Shown: positions 23,802 to 32,780, counted from the stretch's first letter. The stretch: 64,000 nucleotides of DNA from Phaeovulum veldkampii DSM 11550 (GCF_003034995.1 NZ_PZKF01000010.1:27683-91682); one strand, 5' to 3'. Made by a program: numbers and translations. Notes: a model not told the origin generated them from the sequence alone.

Positions 23802-24508
23802 CCCTTGCTGCGCTTATCTTTGACGTTGACGGAACGCTGGCTGAAACCGAAGAGGCGCACAGGCAGGCGTTCAACGAAACCTTCGCCGCCCATGGCCTTG
23901 GCTGGCATTGGAGCCAGGCCGATTACCGCATTCTGCTGCGCACCACCGGCGGCAAGGAACGGATGGCTGCGCATCAGGCGACCTTGGCCGCGCCGGTTTT
24001 GCGCAGCGAACAGATTGCAGCACTTCATATCGAAAAAACAGCGCGTTACGCGGACATCCTCGCGCGGGGCGGGTTGCACTTGCGGCGTGGTGTGGCCGAT
24101 CTGATCACGCGGGCGCGCGCTGCGGGGCTAAAGCTTGCGGTTGCCACCACCACCAACCTGCCCAATGTCGCCGCCCTGACCCGCGCCTGCTGGGGCGCCG
24201 AACCTGAGGCGGTGTTTGACGTGATCGCCGCAGGCGATGAGGTCAAGGCCAAGAAGCCCGCCCCCGATGTGTTCCTTCTGGCGCTTGAGCGTCTGGGCCT
24301 GCCCGCGTCTGCGGCGGTCGCCTTTGAAGACAGCCGCGCAGGGCTTGCCTCGGCGCAGGCAGCGGGGCTGCGGGTTCTGATCACACCCAGTGTTTACACG
24401 GTGGGCGAGGATTTTTCGGCGGCCGATTGGCGCCTGCCCGACCTTTCTGCGCCGCTGCCCGATCCTCTGGCCGGTTTTCTTGCGGCGCAACCCTCTGCCG
24501 GTGCTTGA
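23798..24508 (+). CDS. cbbY: CbbY, xylulose-1,5-bisphosphate phosphatase type
   Basis: HAD-type sugar phosphatase; CbbY proteins degrade xylulose 1,5-bisphosphate, a tight-binding misfire product that inhibits RuBisCO. It has 236 residues. Motif I is IFDVDGTLAETEEAHR (D9, D11), followed by TTGGKERM, typical of CbbY. KAKKPAPDVFLLAL and FEDSRAGLASAQAAGL form the later HAD motifs. The start overlaps the cbbZ stop as ATGA. The activity is inferred from the family. Confidence 0.92.
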   Translation: MTLAALIFDVDGTLAETEEAHRQAFNETFAAHGLGWHWSQADYRILLRTTGGKERMAAHQATLAAPVLRSEQIAALHIEKTARYADILARGGLHLRRGVADLITRARAAGLKLAVATTTNLPNVAALTRACWGAEPEAVFDVIAAGDEVKAKKPAPDVFLLALERLGLPASAAVAFEDSRAGLASAQAAGLRVLITPSVYTVGEDFSAADWRLPDLSAPLPDPLAGFLAAQPSAGA

Positions 24509-24601
24509 ATATCCCTGCGGCGCAGGCGACACTGGACCGGGTCATCTTGCCAGATGGCCCACGGCGCCGGTGGGAGAACCGCGCCCGACAGGGAGAACGG
24601 A

Positions 24602-25033
24602 ATGGACCTTCGGCAGATCACGCCGGGTTTTGCGGTGTCGCCGCAACTCGCACCTGAAGATTTCGTCGCCGCCGCCGCGGCCGGTTTTCGCACCATCATC
24701 AACAACCGCCCCGATGATGAGATCGAACCCGATCTATGGGCGGATGAAATGGCGCGCATGGCTGCGGCCGCTGGGCTGGCTTACCGCTATATTCCCTATT
24801 ATTCCGGCAACTTGACGCCCGATCTTGTGACGCGTTTCGAGGCTGCTTTGCGTGACTGCGAAGGCCCGGTTCTGGCCTATTGCCGCTCGGGCACGCGGTC
24901 GTGCTACCTCTGGGCGATGGCCATGGCGGGTCATCTGCCGACCGCTGAAATATTGGCTACCACACGCCGCGCGGGCTATGACGCCACGGGCCTTGCGCCC
25001 GCCATCGAAGATCGGCCCCGTCTGCGGGGGTGA
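24602..25033 (+). CDS. TIGR01244/DUF442-like phosphatase-fold protein, putative sulfur transferase
   Basis: 143 residues. MDLRQITPGFAVSPQLAPEDF and INNRPDDE are typical of the DUF442 family, whose members are often fused or adjacent to persulfide-oxidising MBL proteins. The active-site loop AYCRSGTRS contains a CX5R motif with C94, as in dual-specificity phosphatases and rhodanese-like enzymes. The ATG follows AGGGAGAACGGA. It lies 93 bases after cbbY in the same direction and converges on the FAD oxidoreductase gene, 6 bases away. Its placement near two MBL proteins suggests, but does not prove, a thiol or sulfide role. Confidence 0.78.
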   Translation: MDLRQITPGFAVSPQLAPEDFVAAAAAGFRTIINNRPDDEIEPDLWADEMARMAAAAGLAYRYIPYYSGNLTPDLVTRFEAALRDCEGPVLAYCRSGTRSCYLWAMAMAGHLPTAEILATTRRAGYDATGLAPAIEDRPRLRG

Positions 25034-25039
25034 GGCGGG

Positions 25040-26221
25040 TCAGACAATGGCGCGTTCGGCAAAGGGGCGGCGGGCCAGAATCCGCTCTACCCCCAGCGGC
25101 GACAGGTCCAGTGTCTGCCACGCGCCCGACAGGATCAGTTCGGCAATCCCGCGGCCTACGGCCGGTGCCTGTTGCAGGCCATGGCCGGAAAAGCCGTTTG
25201 CCAGATACAGGTTCTGAAAGGCTGGGTGGCGCCCCAGAATCGCGTTCTGATCCAATGTGTTATAGGCGTAATGTCCGACCCAGAACCGCAGCACCTTGAC
25301 CGCGTCGAACCCCGGCGCTCGGGCAAACAGTCGTGGCCAGATGATATCGTCGAACTGGGCGTGATCTGGGTCGAAATCATCGGCGGCGCAGGGGCCGTCT
25401 TCGGCGGGGACCGTTGCGGTGATCCACTGATCATGGCTAGGGCGCAGATAAAACCCCGCAGGGTCGATCAGCAGCGGCGCGTCGGGGTGCCGGGCATTTG
25501 GGGCGTCGATCACAAAAACCGTTCGTTTGCGCGGCTCTACCGGCAAATCCTCGCCCAACCAGCGCAGCACTTCAGCGGCCCGCGTTCCGGCGGCGTTGAC
25601 AAAGGCCGCGGCCTCTACCCGGCCTGCCTGCTGCAACTGCGCCGCCACCACCCGGTCGCCATCGCGCTCCAGCCCGACGACGGTATCGGTGGTGAATATG
25701 GCACCCTGAGCGCGTGCGGCGGTGCGCAGGCCGGTCAGCAGGCCCATGTTGTCGAACCACCCCTCGCCGGTCGGCCCGAACGATCCGGCCATGATCCCCT
25801 CAAGGTTCATCCAGGGAAAGCGGTGGGCAAGATCGGCGGCGTCCAGCACCTGGGTCGAGGCGCCAAGGCTGCGCTGCATCGCGGCCAGTTCCTCCAGCGT
25901 AGCGGCGCCCTCGGCAGTGCCGGTCAGGAACAGATAGCCGTTTTCCTTGAGGCCCAGATCGCCAACCCCGGCGTTTGGCACCATGCGGGCAAAATCCCGC
26001 ACGAATTCATAACCAAAGCGGCTGATCTCCACGTTGACCGGGTTTGAAAAATGCGACCGGATCGAGGCCACAGACAGCGCGGTGGAGGCGCGCGCAAAAG
26101 TCGGATCGCGCTCCACCACCAGAACCGCTGCTCCGGGGCAGGTACGGGTGATCCAGTAGGCGATCGAGGCCCCCATTACCGCGCCGCCCACGATCACGAT
26201 GTCATAGCCACCTTGCCGCAT
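25040..26221 (-). CDS. FAD-dependent oxidoreductase of the DAO/glycine oxidase family
   Basis: 393-residue cytoplasmic flavoprotein with an N-terminal FAD-binding motif IVIVGGAVMGASIAYW, then VERDPTFARASTALS. The C-terminal NGFSGHGLQQAPAVGR is typical of sarcosine/dimethylglycine/D-amino-acid oxidase-like proteins, so it probably oxidises a secondary amine or an amino acid. GGAGG lies before the ATG. It is monocistronic and divergent from the LuxR-type gene, sharing a 193-base gap with it, so control by that regulator is possible. Confidence 0.85.
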   Translation of the reverse strand: MRQGGYDIVIVGGAVMGASIAYWITRTCPGAAVLVVERDPTFARASTALSVASIRSHFSNPVNVEISRFGYEFVRDFARMVPNAGVGDLGLKENGYLFLTGTAEGAATLEELAAMQRSLGASTQVLDAADLAHRFPWMNLEGIMAGSFGPTGEGWFDNMGLLTGLRTAARAQGAIFTTDTVVGLERDGDRVVAAQLQQAGRVEAAAFVNAAGTRAAEVLRWLGEDLPVEPRKRTVFVIDAPNARHPDAPLLIDPAGFYLRPSHDQWITATVPAEDGPCAADDFDPDHAQFDDIIWPRLFARAPGFDAVKVLRFWVGHYAYNTLDQNAILGRHPAFQNLYLANGFSGHGLQQAPAVGRGIAELILSGAWQTLDLSPLGVERILARRPFAERAIV

Positions 26222-26414
26222 CCCTGCCTCCGTGGCCGCATCGGCAAGTTTCTACCTGTCTTGGCGGAAAGTTCAACATTCCGCGATCCTTCTCTCGACA
26301 GGCTGGGGGCTGTGGCACTAACCTTTAGGTACATTTCGGGTCACTTTGGGCAGATCCCGCTATTCGTGGATCTCTTTATGATTTCAGTTTTGATGCACGC
26401 GGAGGAGGCGCTGA

Positions 26415-27209
26415 GTGCTCGATCATTTAGAACGACTTTTTAGGGAGCGCTGTATTGATGCGATCTGGTCGCTGCACGTCAGCCAGATGGCTCGTTACGG
26501 GTTTGACCGGCTGATCTATGGCTGCACGCGCTTTCGCAGGCCTGAAGGATTCGGGAATCTTGACGATACGCTGTTTCTGTCGAACCACGCCCCCGCCTTT
26601 ACCGAGGCTTATGTGCATGATGGCCTGTTTCGCCACTCTCCGATGGTGAAATGGGCGGCCGATCATGAGGGCGACTGTTCGTGGAACGGGATTGCGGCCA
26701 CATGTGACCCGGACACCCTGACGGAAGAAGAGCGCCGGGTGTATGAGTTGAACCGCGCCCATCGTGTCACCGCGGGTTACACCGTCAGCTTCCCGTCAGA
26801 GAACCTCCGCAACAAGGCCGCGATCGGGCTGTGCGCCGCGCCCGGTATCAGCCAGGCGCAGGTTGACGCGATCTGGTCAGAACACCGCCGCGATCTGATG
26901 GTGGCCAATCTGGCGTTTCATCTCCGGGTGTCCTCGCTGCCCTTCATCGGCACCAGACGAGGCCTGACCCCGCGCCAGCGCGAGGTGTTGGAATGGGTGG
27001 GTGATGGCAAGACCACCGCCGATATCGCAACGATTCTGGGGCTGACCCCGGCCACCGTGGAAAAGCACCTGCGCCTTGCGCGCGAGGTGCTGGATGTCGA
27101 GACGACAGCGCAGGCGGTGCTGAAAGCCTCGATGCAGGGGCAGATATTCCTGAATGTCGCTGACGATCAGCCACCCCTAGCCGCGGCGCCTCCCAAGGCC
27201 TACAAATAA
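26415..27209 (+). CDS. LuxR-family regulator with autoinducer-binding-like domain (LuxR solo)
   Basis: 264 residues: an N-terminal autoinducer-binding-like domain (about 15-170) and a C-terminal LuxR HTH, LTPRQREVLEWVGDGKTTAD (from about residue 183). In TraR numbering the ligand positions read W57 to F (F62 here), Y61 kept (Y66), D70 to S (S75), P71 kept (P76) and W85 kept (W90). The aspartate that binds the homoserine-lactone amide is therefore missing. It starts with GTG, preceded by GGAGGAGG six bases upstream. No luxI-type synthase is in the window. It is convergent with tsf, with a terminator between. Confidence 0.85.
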   Translation: MLDHLERLFRERCIDAIWSLHVSQMARYGFDRLIYGCTRFRRPEGFGNLDDTLFLSNHAPAFTEAYVHDGLFRHSPMVKWAADHEGDCSWNGIAATCDPDTLTEEERRVYELNRAHRVTAGYTVSFPSENLRNKAAIGLCAAPGISQAQVDAIWSEHRRDLMVANLAFHLRVSSLPFIGTRRGLTPRQREVLEWVGDGKTTADIATILGLTPATVEKHLRLAREVLDVETTAQAVLKASMQGQIFLNVADDQPPLAAAPPKAYK

Positions 27210-27212
27210 AAA

Positions 27213-27236
27213 CCGCCGCCCCTTGCGGGACGGCGG
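27213..27236. terminator. Bidirectional terminator between luxR-type gene and tsf
   Basis: A 10-bp stem with one mismatch and a 4-base loop, flanked by AAATAAAAA on the left and CCTTT on the right. On the minus strand the hairpin is followed by TTTTTATTT, a good intrinsic terminator for tsf. On the plus strand the T run is short. Confidence 0.85.
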
Positions 27237-27258
27237 CCTTTGATCTGTTGACTTGGCC

Positions 27259-28170
27259 TCAGGCGCCTTGCAGCGTCTTGGCGACTTCGGCGGCGAAGTC
27301 TTCTTCTTTTTTCTCGATGCCCTCGCCCACGGCGACGCGGGCAAAGCCCGTGATCTCGACCCCGGCTTCTTTGGCAGCTTGCGCCACGGTCAGATCAGGG
27401 TTGATCACGAAAGCCTGACCCAAAAGCGTATTTTCCGACAGGAACCGCTTCATCCGGCCAGGGATGATGTTGTTGTGAATCACCGCATCGGGTTTGGGCT
27501 TGTCGGCGGTCGCGTTTTCTTCCAGCGCCTTGGCGGTCTGCACTTGCAGCTCGCGCTCAACCAGCGCCGGGTCCAGCGTGGCCTCCGACAGCGACAGCGG
27601 CGCGGTGGCGGCGATGTGCATGGCGAATTGCTTGCCGATTTCCAGCGCCTTGTCGGCCGGCCCCGTCAGCGCAACCAGAACGCCGATCTTGCCCATGCCT
27701 TCGGCGGCGGCGTTGTGCACATACGACACGACGGTATCACCTTGCAGCAGATGCATCCGGCGCAGGGTCATGTTTTCGCCGATCCGGGCGATGGCATCGG
27801 TCAGCGCCTGCTCGACCGGGGTGCCGTTCAGATGCGCCGCTTTCAGCACTTCGATCGATTCGCCGGTTTCCAGCGCGACCTTGGTGATTTCGCGCACCAA
27901 CGACTGGAAGTCGGCGTTCTTGGCGACGAAGTCGGTTTCCGAGTTCAGCTCGACTGCGACGCCGCGACCATTGGTGACAGCCACGCCAACGAGACCTTCG
28001 GCGGCCACGCGGTCGGCTTTCTTGGCGGCTTTCGCCAGGCCCTTGGTGCGCAGCCAGTCGATCGCGGCTTCCATGTTGCCGTCGGTCTCGGTCAACGCTT
28101 TTTTCGCATCCATCATCCCTGCGCCGGTGGTCTCGCGCAGTTCCTTCACCATCTGGGCGGTGATTGCCAT
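27259..28170 (-). CDS. tsf: Translation elongation factor Ts
   Basis: Guanine-nucleotide exchange factor for EF-Tu. It has 303 residues, slightly longer than E. coli. The N-terminal signature [21 protein letters not shown] is intact, and the core contains [20 protein letters not shown] precedes the ATG. It lies downstream of rpsB on the minus strand, the conserved bacterial order, with a terminator after its stop. Confidence 0.98.
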   Translation of the reverse strand: MAITAQMVKELRETTGAGMMDAKKALTETDGNMEAAIDWLRTKGLAKAAKKADRVAAEGLVGVAVTNGRGVAVELNSETDFVAKNADFQSLVREITKVALETGESIEVLKAAHLNGTPVEQALTDAIARIGENMTLRRMHLLQGDTVVSYVHNAAAEGMGKIGVLVALTGPADKALEIGKQFAMHIAATAPLSLSEATLDPALVERELQVQTAKALEENATADKPKPDAVIHNNIIPGRMKRFLSENTLLGQAFVINPDLTVAQAAKEAGVEITGFARVAVGEGIEKKEEDFAAEVAKTLQGA

Positions 28171-28245
28171 GTCTGGCTCTCCTGGGTTTGAGAATGGGTC
28201 AGGCGGGGAATATCCCCGCCCGATGACATTTCTGTTGCGGCAGGC

Positions 28246-29004
28246 TCAGGCCTCTTCGGCGAGCTCTTCCACCGGGGCGTCGGCCAGCGCGCCAAGGTCC
28301 ACACCGGCGGCGCCCATCTGCGCGCTCATCCCGTCCAGCGCGGCGCGGCTGATCAGGTCGCAATACAGCGCGATCGCGCGGGCGGCGTCGTCGTTGCCGG
28401 GGATGATGTAATCCACGCCCTTGGGCGAGCAGTTGGTGTCAACCACGGCCACAACCGGGATGCCCAGCTTTTGCGCTTCGAGGATCGCCAGATCTTCCTT
28501 GTTCACGTCGATGATGAAGATCAGGTCCGGCAGGCCGCCCATTTCGCGGATGCCGCCAAGGCTGGCCTGAAGTTTGGCCTGCTCGCGTTCCATCCCGAGG
28601 CGTTCTTTCTTGGTCAGCCCTTCGGCGCCATGGGCCATGATCTCGTCGATCTGCTTCAAACGCGCGATCGACTGCGACACGGTTTTCCAGTTGGTCAGCG
28701 TGCCGCCCAGCCAGCGGTGGTTCATGTAGAACTGCGCGCAACGCTCGGCAGATTCGGCGATCGCCTTTTGCGCCTGACGCTTGGTGCCGACGAACAGAAC
28801 GCGGCCGCCTTTGGCCACGGTGTCGCGCACAACCTGCAGCGCGGCGTCCAGCATCGGCACCGTCTGGGTCAGGTCAAGAATGTGGATACCGTTGCGGTCG
28901 CCATAGATGTATTCAGCCATGCGCGGGTTCCAGCGCTGGGTCTGGTGGCCGTAGTGAACGCCAGCTTCCAAGAGCTGACGCATGGAAAATTCGGGAAGCG
29001 CCAT
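28246..29004 (-). CDS. rpsB: 30S ribosomal protein S2
   Basis: Component of the small ribosomal subunit. It has 252 residues from ATG 29004, which gives [20 protein letters not shown], the canonical S2 start; the open frame continues far upstream but shows no homology there. GGAAAGGAAC is the ribosome-binding site. [20 protein letters not shown] is also typical. It pairs with tsf 75 bases downstream. Confidence 0.98.
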   Translation of the reverse strand: MALPEFSMRQLLEAGVHYGHQTQRWNPRMAEYIYGDRNGIHILDLTQTVPMLDAALQVVRDTVAKGGRVLFVGTKRQAQKAIAESAERCAQFYMNHRWLGGTLTNWKTVSQSIARLKQIDEIMAHGAEGLTKKERLGMEREQAKLQASLGGIREMGGLPDLIFIIDVNKEDLAILEAQKLGIPVVAVVDTNCSPKGVDYIIPGNDDAARAIALYCDLISRAALDGMSAQMGAAGVDLGALADAPVEELAEEA

Positions 29005-29071
29005 ATCGTGTTCCTTTCCGGTTTCGCGCCTTGGCGGGGCATTCAGGGCATCTGCCCAACCGGCGGACCCG

Positions 29072-29090
29072 TCGGGGATTTCTCCCCCGA
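29072..29090 (-). promoter_or_regulatory. Possible structured leader of rpsB
   Basis: In the 225-base gap upstream of rpsB a 6-bp stem (TCGGGG/CCCCGA) and a neighbouring GGGCA..TGCCC stem lie 68-90 bases before the rpsB start. S2 represses its own mRNA in other bacteria, so this may be a leader element, but the stems are short and no known consensus was matched. The rest of the gap holds the upstream region of the divergent psuK. Confidence 0.25.
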
Positions 29091-29229
29091 TAGGCCCAAC
29101 CCCGCCTGTGAAGTGCGCGCCCATTAGCCTGCTTTGACAGCCGGGGCAAGCCCCCGCGCCCCGTATTTGCGGCTGGGTGCGCGGCACAGCGCTCTTGCAC
29201 AAGGCCCTGGCTGCGGGCAGGAAAGGCGA

Positions 29230-30120
29230 ATGACACCGTGTCCCGACACCCTTTGCATCGGCTCGGCGCTGTGGGACATCATCGGTCGCGCAGCGGGCAC
29301 GATGATGCCGGGGGCCGACCGGGCCGGGCAGATCGATCGGGCGCCGGGCGGTGTGGCGCTGAATATCGCGGTGGCGCTGGCGCGGCTTGGGCATCGGCCT
29401 GCGCTGGTGTCGGCGGTCGGGCGCGATGCTGAGGGCGAGGAATTGATCGCCGCGCTGACTGCCCGCGGGGTGATCTGCGATCATCTGCATCGTTTCGGCG
29501 GCCCAACCGACCGCTATGTGGCGATCGAGGATCAGGGCGGGCTGATCGCCGCCATCGCCGATGCCCGCGGGCTGGAGGCGGCGGGCGCTTCCATCCTGCA
29601 CCCGCTGACCCATGGCCCGCTTGCCACGCCCTCCGCGCCCTGGGCCGGGCCGGTGGTGATCGACGGCAACCTGCCCGCGGCGCTGCTGGCCGCCATTGCC
29701 GACGCCCCATGGCTGTCGGTGGCGGATCTGCGCCTGGTCTCGGCCAGCCCGGACAAGGCTTTGCGGCTGGCGCCGTTCCTGTGCCATCCGGGGGCCACGC
29801 TTTACCTCAACCGCGCCGAGGCCGGGCTGCTGGCGGGCCGGGCCTGTGCCACCGCGCCCGAGGCCGCGGCAGGGCTGATCGCGGGCGGCGCGCGCCGGGT
29901 GCTGGTGACAGACGGCGCGCGAACGGCAGCCGATGCCTGCGCCTGCGATCTGATCACCGCCCTTCCCCCCGCGGTGGCGCTGGCCCGTGTCACCGGCGCG
30001 GGCGACGCTTTCATGGCCGCCCATCTTGCGGCTGAACTGCGCGGCTGCCCCCGCGCGCAGGCGCTGCAAGCGGCGCTCGCCCATGCCGCGCGCCATGTCT
30101 CAGGAGAAACCGCCGCATGA
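29230..30120 (+). CDS. psuK: PfkB-family kinase, probable pseudouridine kinase
   Basis: 296-residue ribokinase-fold enzyme. N-terminal [13 protein letters not shown] and [15 protein letters not shown], and the C-terminal anion-hole/catalytic-base motif [12 protein letters not shown], are PfkB signatures. It overlaps psuG by four bases (ATGA), so it most likely phosphorylates pseudouridine to the 5'-phosphate for PsuG. The start at 29230 is chosen because AGGAAAGGCGA precedes it and homology begins at [11 protein letters not shown]. Confidence 0.88.
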   Translation: MTPCPDTLCIGSALWDIIGRAAGTMMPGADRAGQIDRAPGGVALNIAVALARLGHRPALVSAVGRDAEGEELIAALTARGVICDHLHRFGGPTDRYVAIEDQGGLIAAIADARGLEAAGASILHPLTHGPLATPSAPWAGPVVIDGNLPAALLAAIADAPWLSVADLRLVSASPDKALRLAPFLCHPGATLYLNRAEAGLLAGRACATAPEAAAGLIAGGARRVLVTDGARTAADACACDLITALPPAVALARVTGAGDAFMAAHLAAELRGCPRAQALQAALAHAARHVSGETAA

Positions 30121-31034
30121 CCGCCCTGCCCCTTTCCGTCTCCCCCGAAGTCCGCGCCGCGCTGGAGACCGGGCGCCCGGTGGTGGCGCTGGAATCCACG
30201 ATCATCACCCACGGTATGCCTTGGCCGCAAAACCGCGACACCGCGCTGGCTGTCGAGGCCGAGGTGCGCGCCGCCGGGGCCACACCCGCCACCATCGCCG
30301 TGATGGGCGGGCAAATCCACATCGGGCTTGACCGCCCGGCGCTGGACCGGCTGGCGCAGGCGCAGGGCGTGATGAAGCTGTCGCGCGCCGATCTGGCGGC
30401 CTGTCTGGCCAGCGAGGCCACCGGAGCCACCACCGTGGCCGCCACGATGATCTGCGCGCATCTGGCCGGGATCGCGGTCTTTGCCACCGGCGGCATCGGC
30501 GGGGTGCATCGCGGCGCCGACACCAGCTTTGACATTTCGGCCGACCTGCATGAACTGGCCCGAACGCCGGTGACGGTGGTGGCGGCGGGGGCCAAGGCCA
30601 TACTTGATCTGCCGAAAACGCTTGAGGTGCTGGAAACGCTGGGCGTGCCGGTGATCGCCTATGGTCAGGACGCCTTTCCTGCCTTCTGGTCGCGCGACTC
30701 GGGCCTGCCCGCGCCCCTGCGGATGGACAGCGCCGCCCGGATCGCCGCGGCCCACCAGATGCGCGCGCGGCTGGGACTGGGCGGCGGCCAACTGGTCGCC
30801 AACCCGATCCCGCCCGAGGCCGAGATCGCCCGCGCCCAGATTACCCCGCTGATCGAGGCCGCACTGGCCGAGGCTGCGGCGCAGGGGATTGCGGCGAAGC
30901 AGGTCACACCGTTTCTGCTGGCGCGCATCTTTGATCTGACGCAGGGCCGATCGCTGGCGGCCAATATCGCGCTGGTGCGCGCCAACGCCCGCCTTGCCGC
31001 CGAAATCGCGGCCGAAATCGCCCGCGCCCGATAA
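30117..31034 (+). CDS. psuG: Pseudouridine-5'-phosphate glycosidase
   Basis: Breaks the C-C glycosidic bond of pseudouridine 5'-phosphate to uracil and ribose 5-phosphate. It has 305 residues. ALESTIITHGMPWPQN, FATGGIGGVHRGA and VSAGAKAILDLPKTLE-like segments (here VVAAGAKAILDLPKTLE) are diagnostic. It is translationally coupled to the kinase, together forming the pathway that recycles RNA-derived pseudouridine. The released ribose phosphate feeds the pentose phosphate pool. Confidence 0.96.
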   Translation: MTALPLSVSPEVRAALETGRPVVALESTIITHGMPWPQNRDTALAVEAEVRAAGATPATIAVMGGQIHIGLDRPALDRLAQAQGVMKLSRADLAACLASEATGATTVAATMICAHLAGIAVFATGGIGGVHRGADTSFDISADLHELARTPVTVVAAGAKAILDLPKTLEVLETLGVPVIAYGQDAFPAFWSRDSGLPAPLRMDSAARIAAAHQMRARLGLGGGQLVANPIPPEAEIARAQITPLIEAALAEAAAQGIAAKQVTPFLLARIFDLTQGRSLAANIALVRANARLAAEIAAEIARAR

Positions 31035-31104
31035 TCATAGGCCAGCCGTTGCGGCGGCGCCCGCCAGCCCCTAGATTGCGCCGGAAAGCAGAGGCCAACG
31101 CATC

Positions 31105-31812
31105 ATGTCCGAACCAAATATCATTGACGTTAATCCGCACAAGCGCGGGCTGTTCGGTCGTCTGCGCACATCGTTCCTGACCGGGCTTGCGGTGACGCTG
31201 CCGATCGGCGTGACGATCTGGCTGATCTGGACGGTGACCGGCTGGATCGACAGTTGGGTGCTGCCGCTGATCCCGCCGCGCTGGCTGCCCGAGCAATATA
31301 TCGGCACCAACCTGCGCGGGCTGGGCGTGATCATCTTTCTGATCTTCACGGTTCTGGCGGGTTGGATGGCCAAGGGGCTGATCGGTCGCTCGCTGATCCG
31401 CTGGGGCGAAAATGTCGTGGCACGGATGCCGGTGGTCCGCTCGGTCTACAACGGGTTGAAGCAGATCGCCGAAACGGTGCTGTCGCAAAGCGACACCAAT
31501 TTCGACCGCGCCTGCATCGTCGAATATCCGCGCCGGGGCAGCTACGGGATCGGCTTCGTCTCGTCCAAGGCCAAGGGCGAGATTGCACGCTTTGGCGGCG
31601 AGGAAGACCCGCTGATCTCGGTCTTTCTGCCGACCACGCCGAACCCGACCTCGGGCTTTCTGCTCTATTTCCGACGCTCTGAAGTCACCTATCTGGACAT
31701 GAACGTCGAGGATGCGGCCAAGCTGATCATCTCGGCTGGCCTCGTTTACCCCAACCCCAAAGACCCGTCTCTGCCGCCCGCCACGGCCGAGGCGCTGATG
31801 CGGGCCGAGTAA
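31105..31812 (+). CDS. DUF502 family inner-membrane protein
   Basis: 235 residues. Two membrane segments are visible: one in SFLTGLAVTLPIGVTIWLIW (about residues 22-45) and one in GVIIFLIFTVLAGWMAKG (about 73-92). They are followed by VRSVYNGLKQIAETVLSQ, IGFVSSKAKGEI and VFLPTTPNPTSGFLLYF, hallmarks of DUF502. The function is not established. It follows psuG after 70 bases and converges on the SDR gene with a palindromic terminator between them. Confidence 0.9.
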   Translation: MSEPNIIDVNPHKRGLFGRLRTSFLTGLAVTLPIGVTIWLIWTVTGWIDSWVLPLIPPRWLPEQYIGTNLRGLGVIIFLIFTVLAGWMAKGLIGRSLIRWGENVVARMPVVRSVYNGLKQIAETVLSQSDTNFDRACIVEYPRRGSYGIGFVSSKAKGEIARFGGEEDPLISVFLPTTPNPTSGFLLYFRRSEVTYLDMNVEDAAKLIISAGLVYPNPKDPSLPPATAEALMRAE

Positions 31813-31814
31813 GC

Positions 31815-31834
31815 GGGGCGGCGCGCGCCGCCCC
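31815..31834. terminator. Palindromic hairpin between DUF502 and SDR genes
   Basis: A perfect 20-base palindrome (GGGGCGGCGC and its complement), starting 2 bases after the DUF502 stop and ending 12 bases before the convergent SDR stop. It probably acts in both directions, though no T run is present. Confidence 0.6.
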
Positions 31835-31846
31835 TGCCGCATCACA

Positions 31847-32620
31847 TCACAACGCGGTCCAGCCGCCATCCACCGAAATCGTGGTGCCGGTGATCTGTTC
31901 CGCCGCCGGACTGCACAGGAACACCACCGTCCCGCCCAGTTGTTCCACCGTTGCGAACTGACGCGAGGGCTGGCGTTCCAGCATCACCTTGCGGATCACA
32001 TCCTCGCGGCTCATGCCGTGGGTCTTCATCTGGTCGGGGATCTGCGCCTCGACCAGCGGGGTCAGCACATAGCCGGGGCAGATGGCGTTGCAGGTGATCG
32101 GTTCCTCGGCGGTTTCCAGCGCTACGGTCTTGGTCAGGCCCACGATGCCGTGCTTGGCCGCCACATAGGCCGATTTGAACGGGCTTGCCGTCAGCCCATG
32201 CGCCGAGGCGATGTTGACCACCCGCCCCCAGCCGCGCGCGCGCATTGCGGGCAGCGCGGCGGCCGTGGTGTGGAACGCCGATGACAGGTTGATCGCGATC
32301 ACCGCATCCCATTTTTCGACCGGAAACTGATCGACCGGCGCCACATGCTGGATCCCCGCATTGTTCACCAGAATATCGCAGCCGCCCGCGGTCTCGATCA
32401 GCGCGCGACAGTCGGCGCCGTTCGACATGTCGGCGCGGATATAACGCACCTGCACCCCGAATTCCGCCGCCAGCGCCGCGGCCAGCGCGTGATCCTCGGG
32501 CCGGTCGGTAAAGGAGTTGAGAACCACATCCGCACCGGCTCGCGCCAGTTCGCGCGCCACCCCCAGCCCGATGCCCGAGTTTGACCCGGTGACGATCGCG
32601 GTCTTGCCTTGCAGTGTCAT
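31847..32620 (-). CDS. hbdH: 3-hydroxybutyrate dehydrogenase (SDR family)
   Basis: NAD-dependent oxidation of 3-hydroxybutyrate to acetoacetate, a step in polyhydroxybutyrate and ketone-body use. It has 257 residues. NAD-binding TGSNSGIG (residues 11-18), NNAG, catalytic S139 in NIASAHG and Y152/K156 in YVAAK are present, and the C-terminal TGTTISVDGGWTAL is common in BDH. Start at 32620 (MTLQGKTAIV) follows GGAGG; the longer open frame upstream lacks homology. A relative with another hydroxyacid substrate cannot be excluded. Confidence 0.9.
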   Translation of the reverse strand: MTLQGKTAIVTGSNSGIGLGVARELARAGADVVLNSFTDRPEDHALAAALAAEFGVQVRYIRADMSNGADCRALIETAGGCDILVNNAGIQHVAPVDQFPVEKWDAVIAINLSSAFHTTAAALPAMRARGWGRVVNIASAHGLTASPFKSAYVAAKHGIVGLTKTVALETAEEPITCNAICPGYVLTPLVEAQIPDQMKTHGMSREDVIRKVMLERQPSRQFATVEQLGGTVVFLCSPAAEQITGTTISVDGGWTAL

Positions 32621-32699
32621 GCCATCCTCCGTTCTGACCGGGCCAAGATTACCCGGCCCCAAGGCGAAGGCCACCGCGAAAACAGCGCCACGGCAGGCC

Positions 32700-32727
32700 A
32701 AAAAAAACGCCCGCACAAGGCGGGCGT
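32700..32727 (-). terminator. Intrinsic terminator reading leftwards
   Basis: An 8-bp perfect stem (GCGGGCGT on the plus strand at 32720-32727 pairing with 32707-32714) with a 5-base loop is followed on the minus strand by seven T residues. It is the strongest intrinsic terminator in the window, yet no minus-strand protein gene lies immediately upstream of it. Confidence 0.88.
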
Positions 32728-32774
32728 CAAGTCATGAGGCAGGTTTCATACAGGCAAGAAACCTATCGAGCAGT
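32700..32774 (-). ncRNA. Candidate small RNA of about 75 nt
   Basis: No protein gene occupies this stretch on the minus strand, yet it has a promoter-like pair (TTGGAG, 17-base spacer, TATAAA at 32809-32781) and ends in an intrinsic terminator. Between them lies a 7-bp hairpin (AGGTTTC and GAAACCT around a 10-base loop, about 32741-32764), then a short unpaired GCCTCATGACTTG-like segment, then the terminator. This stem, linker, terminator layout is typical of bacterial trans-acting sRNAs. Start and end positions are estimates. It did not match a family I recognise. Confidence 0.6.
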
Positions 32775-32780
32775 AAGGCA

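Noticed and set aside
24602..25033. Calling the CX5R protein a confirmed persulfide or beta-lactamase-hydrolase partner
   Set aside because: The family is suggestive, but no persulfide dioxygenase, sqr or sox gene is in the window, so only a putative role is given.
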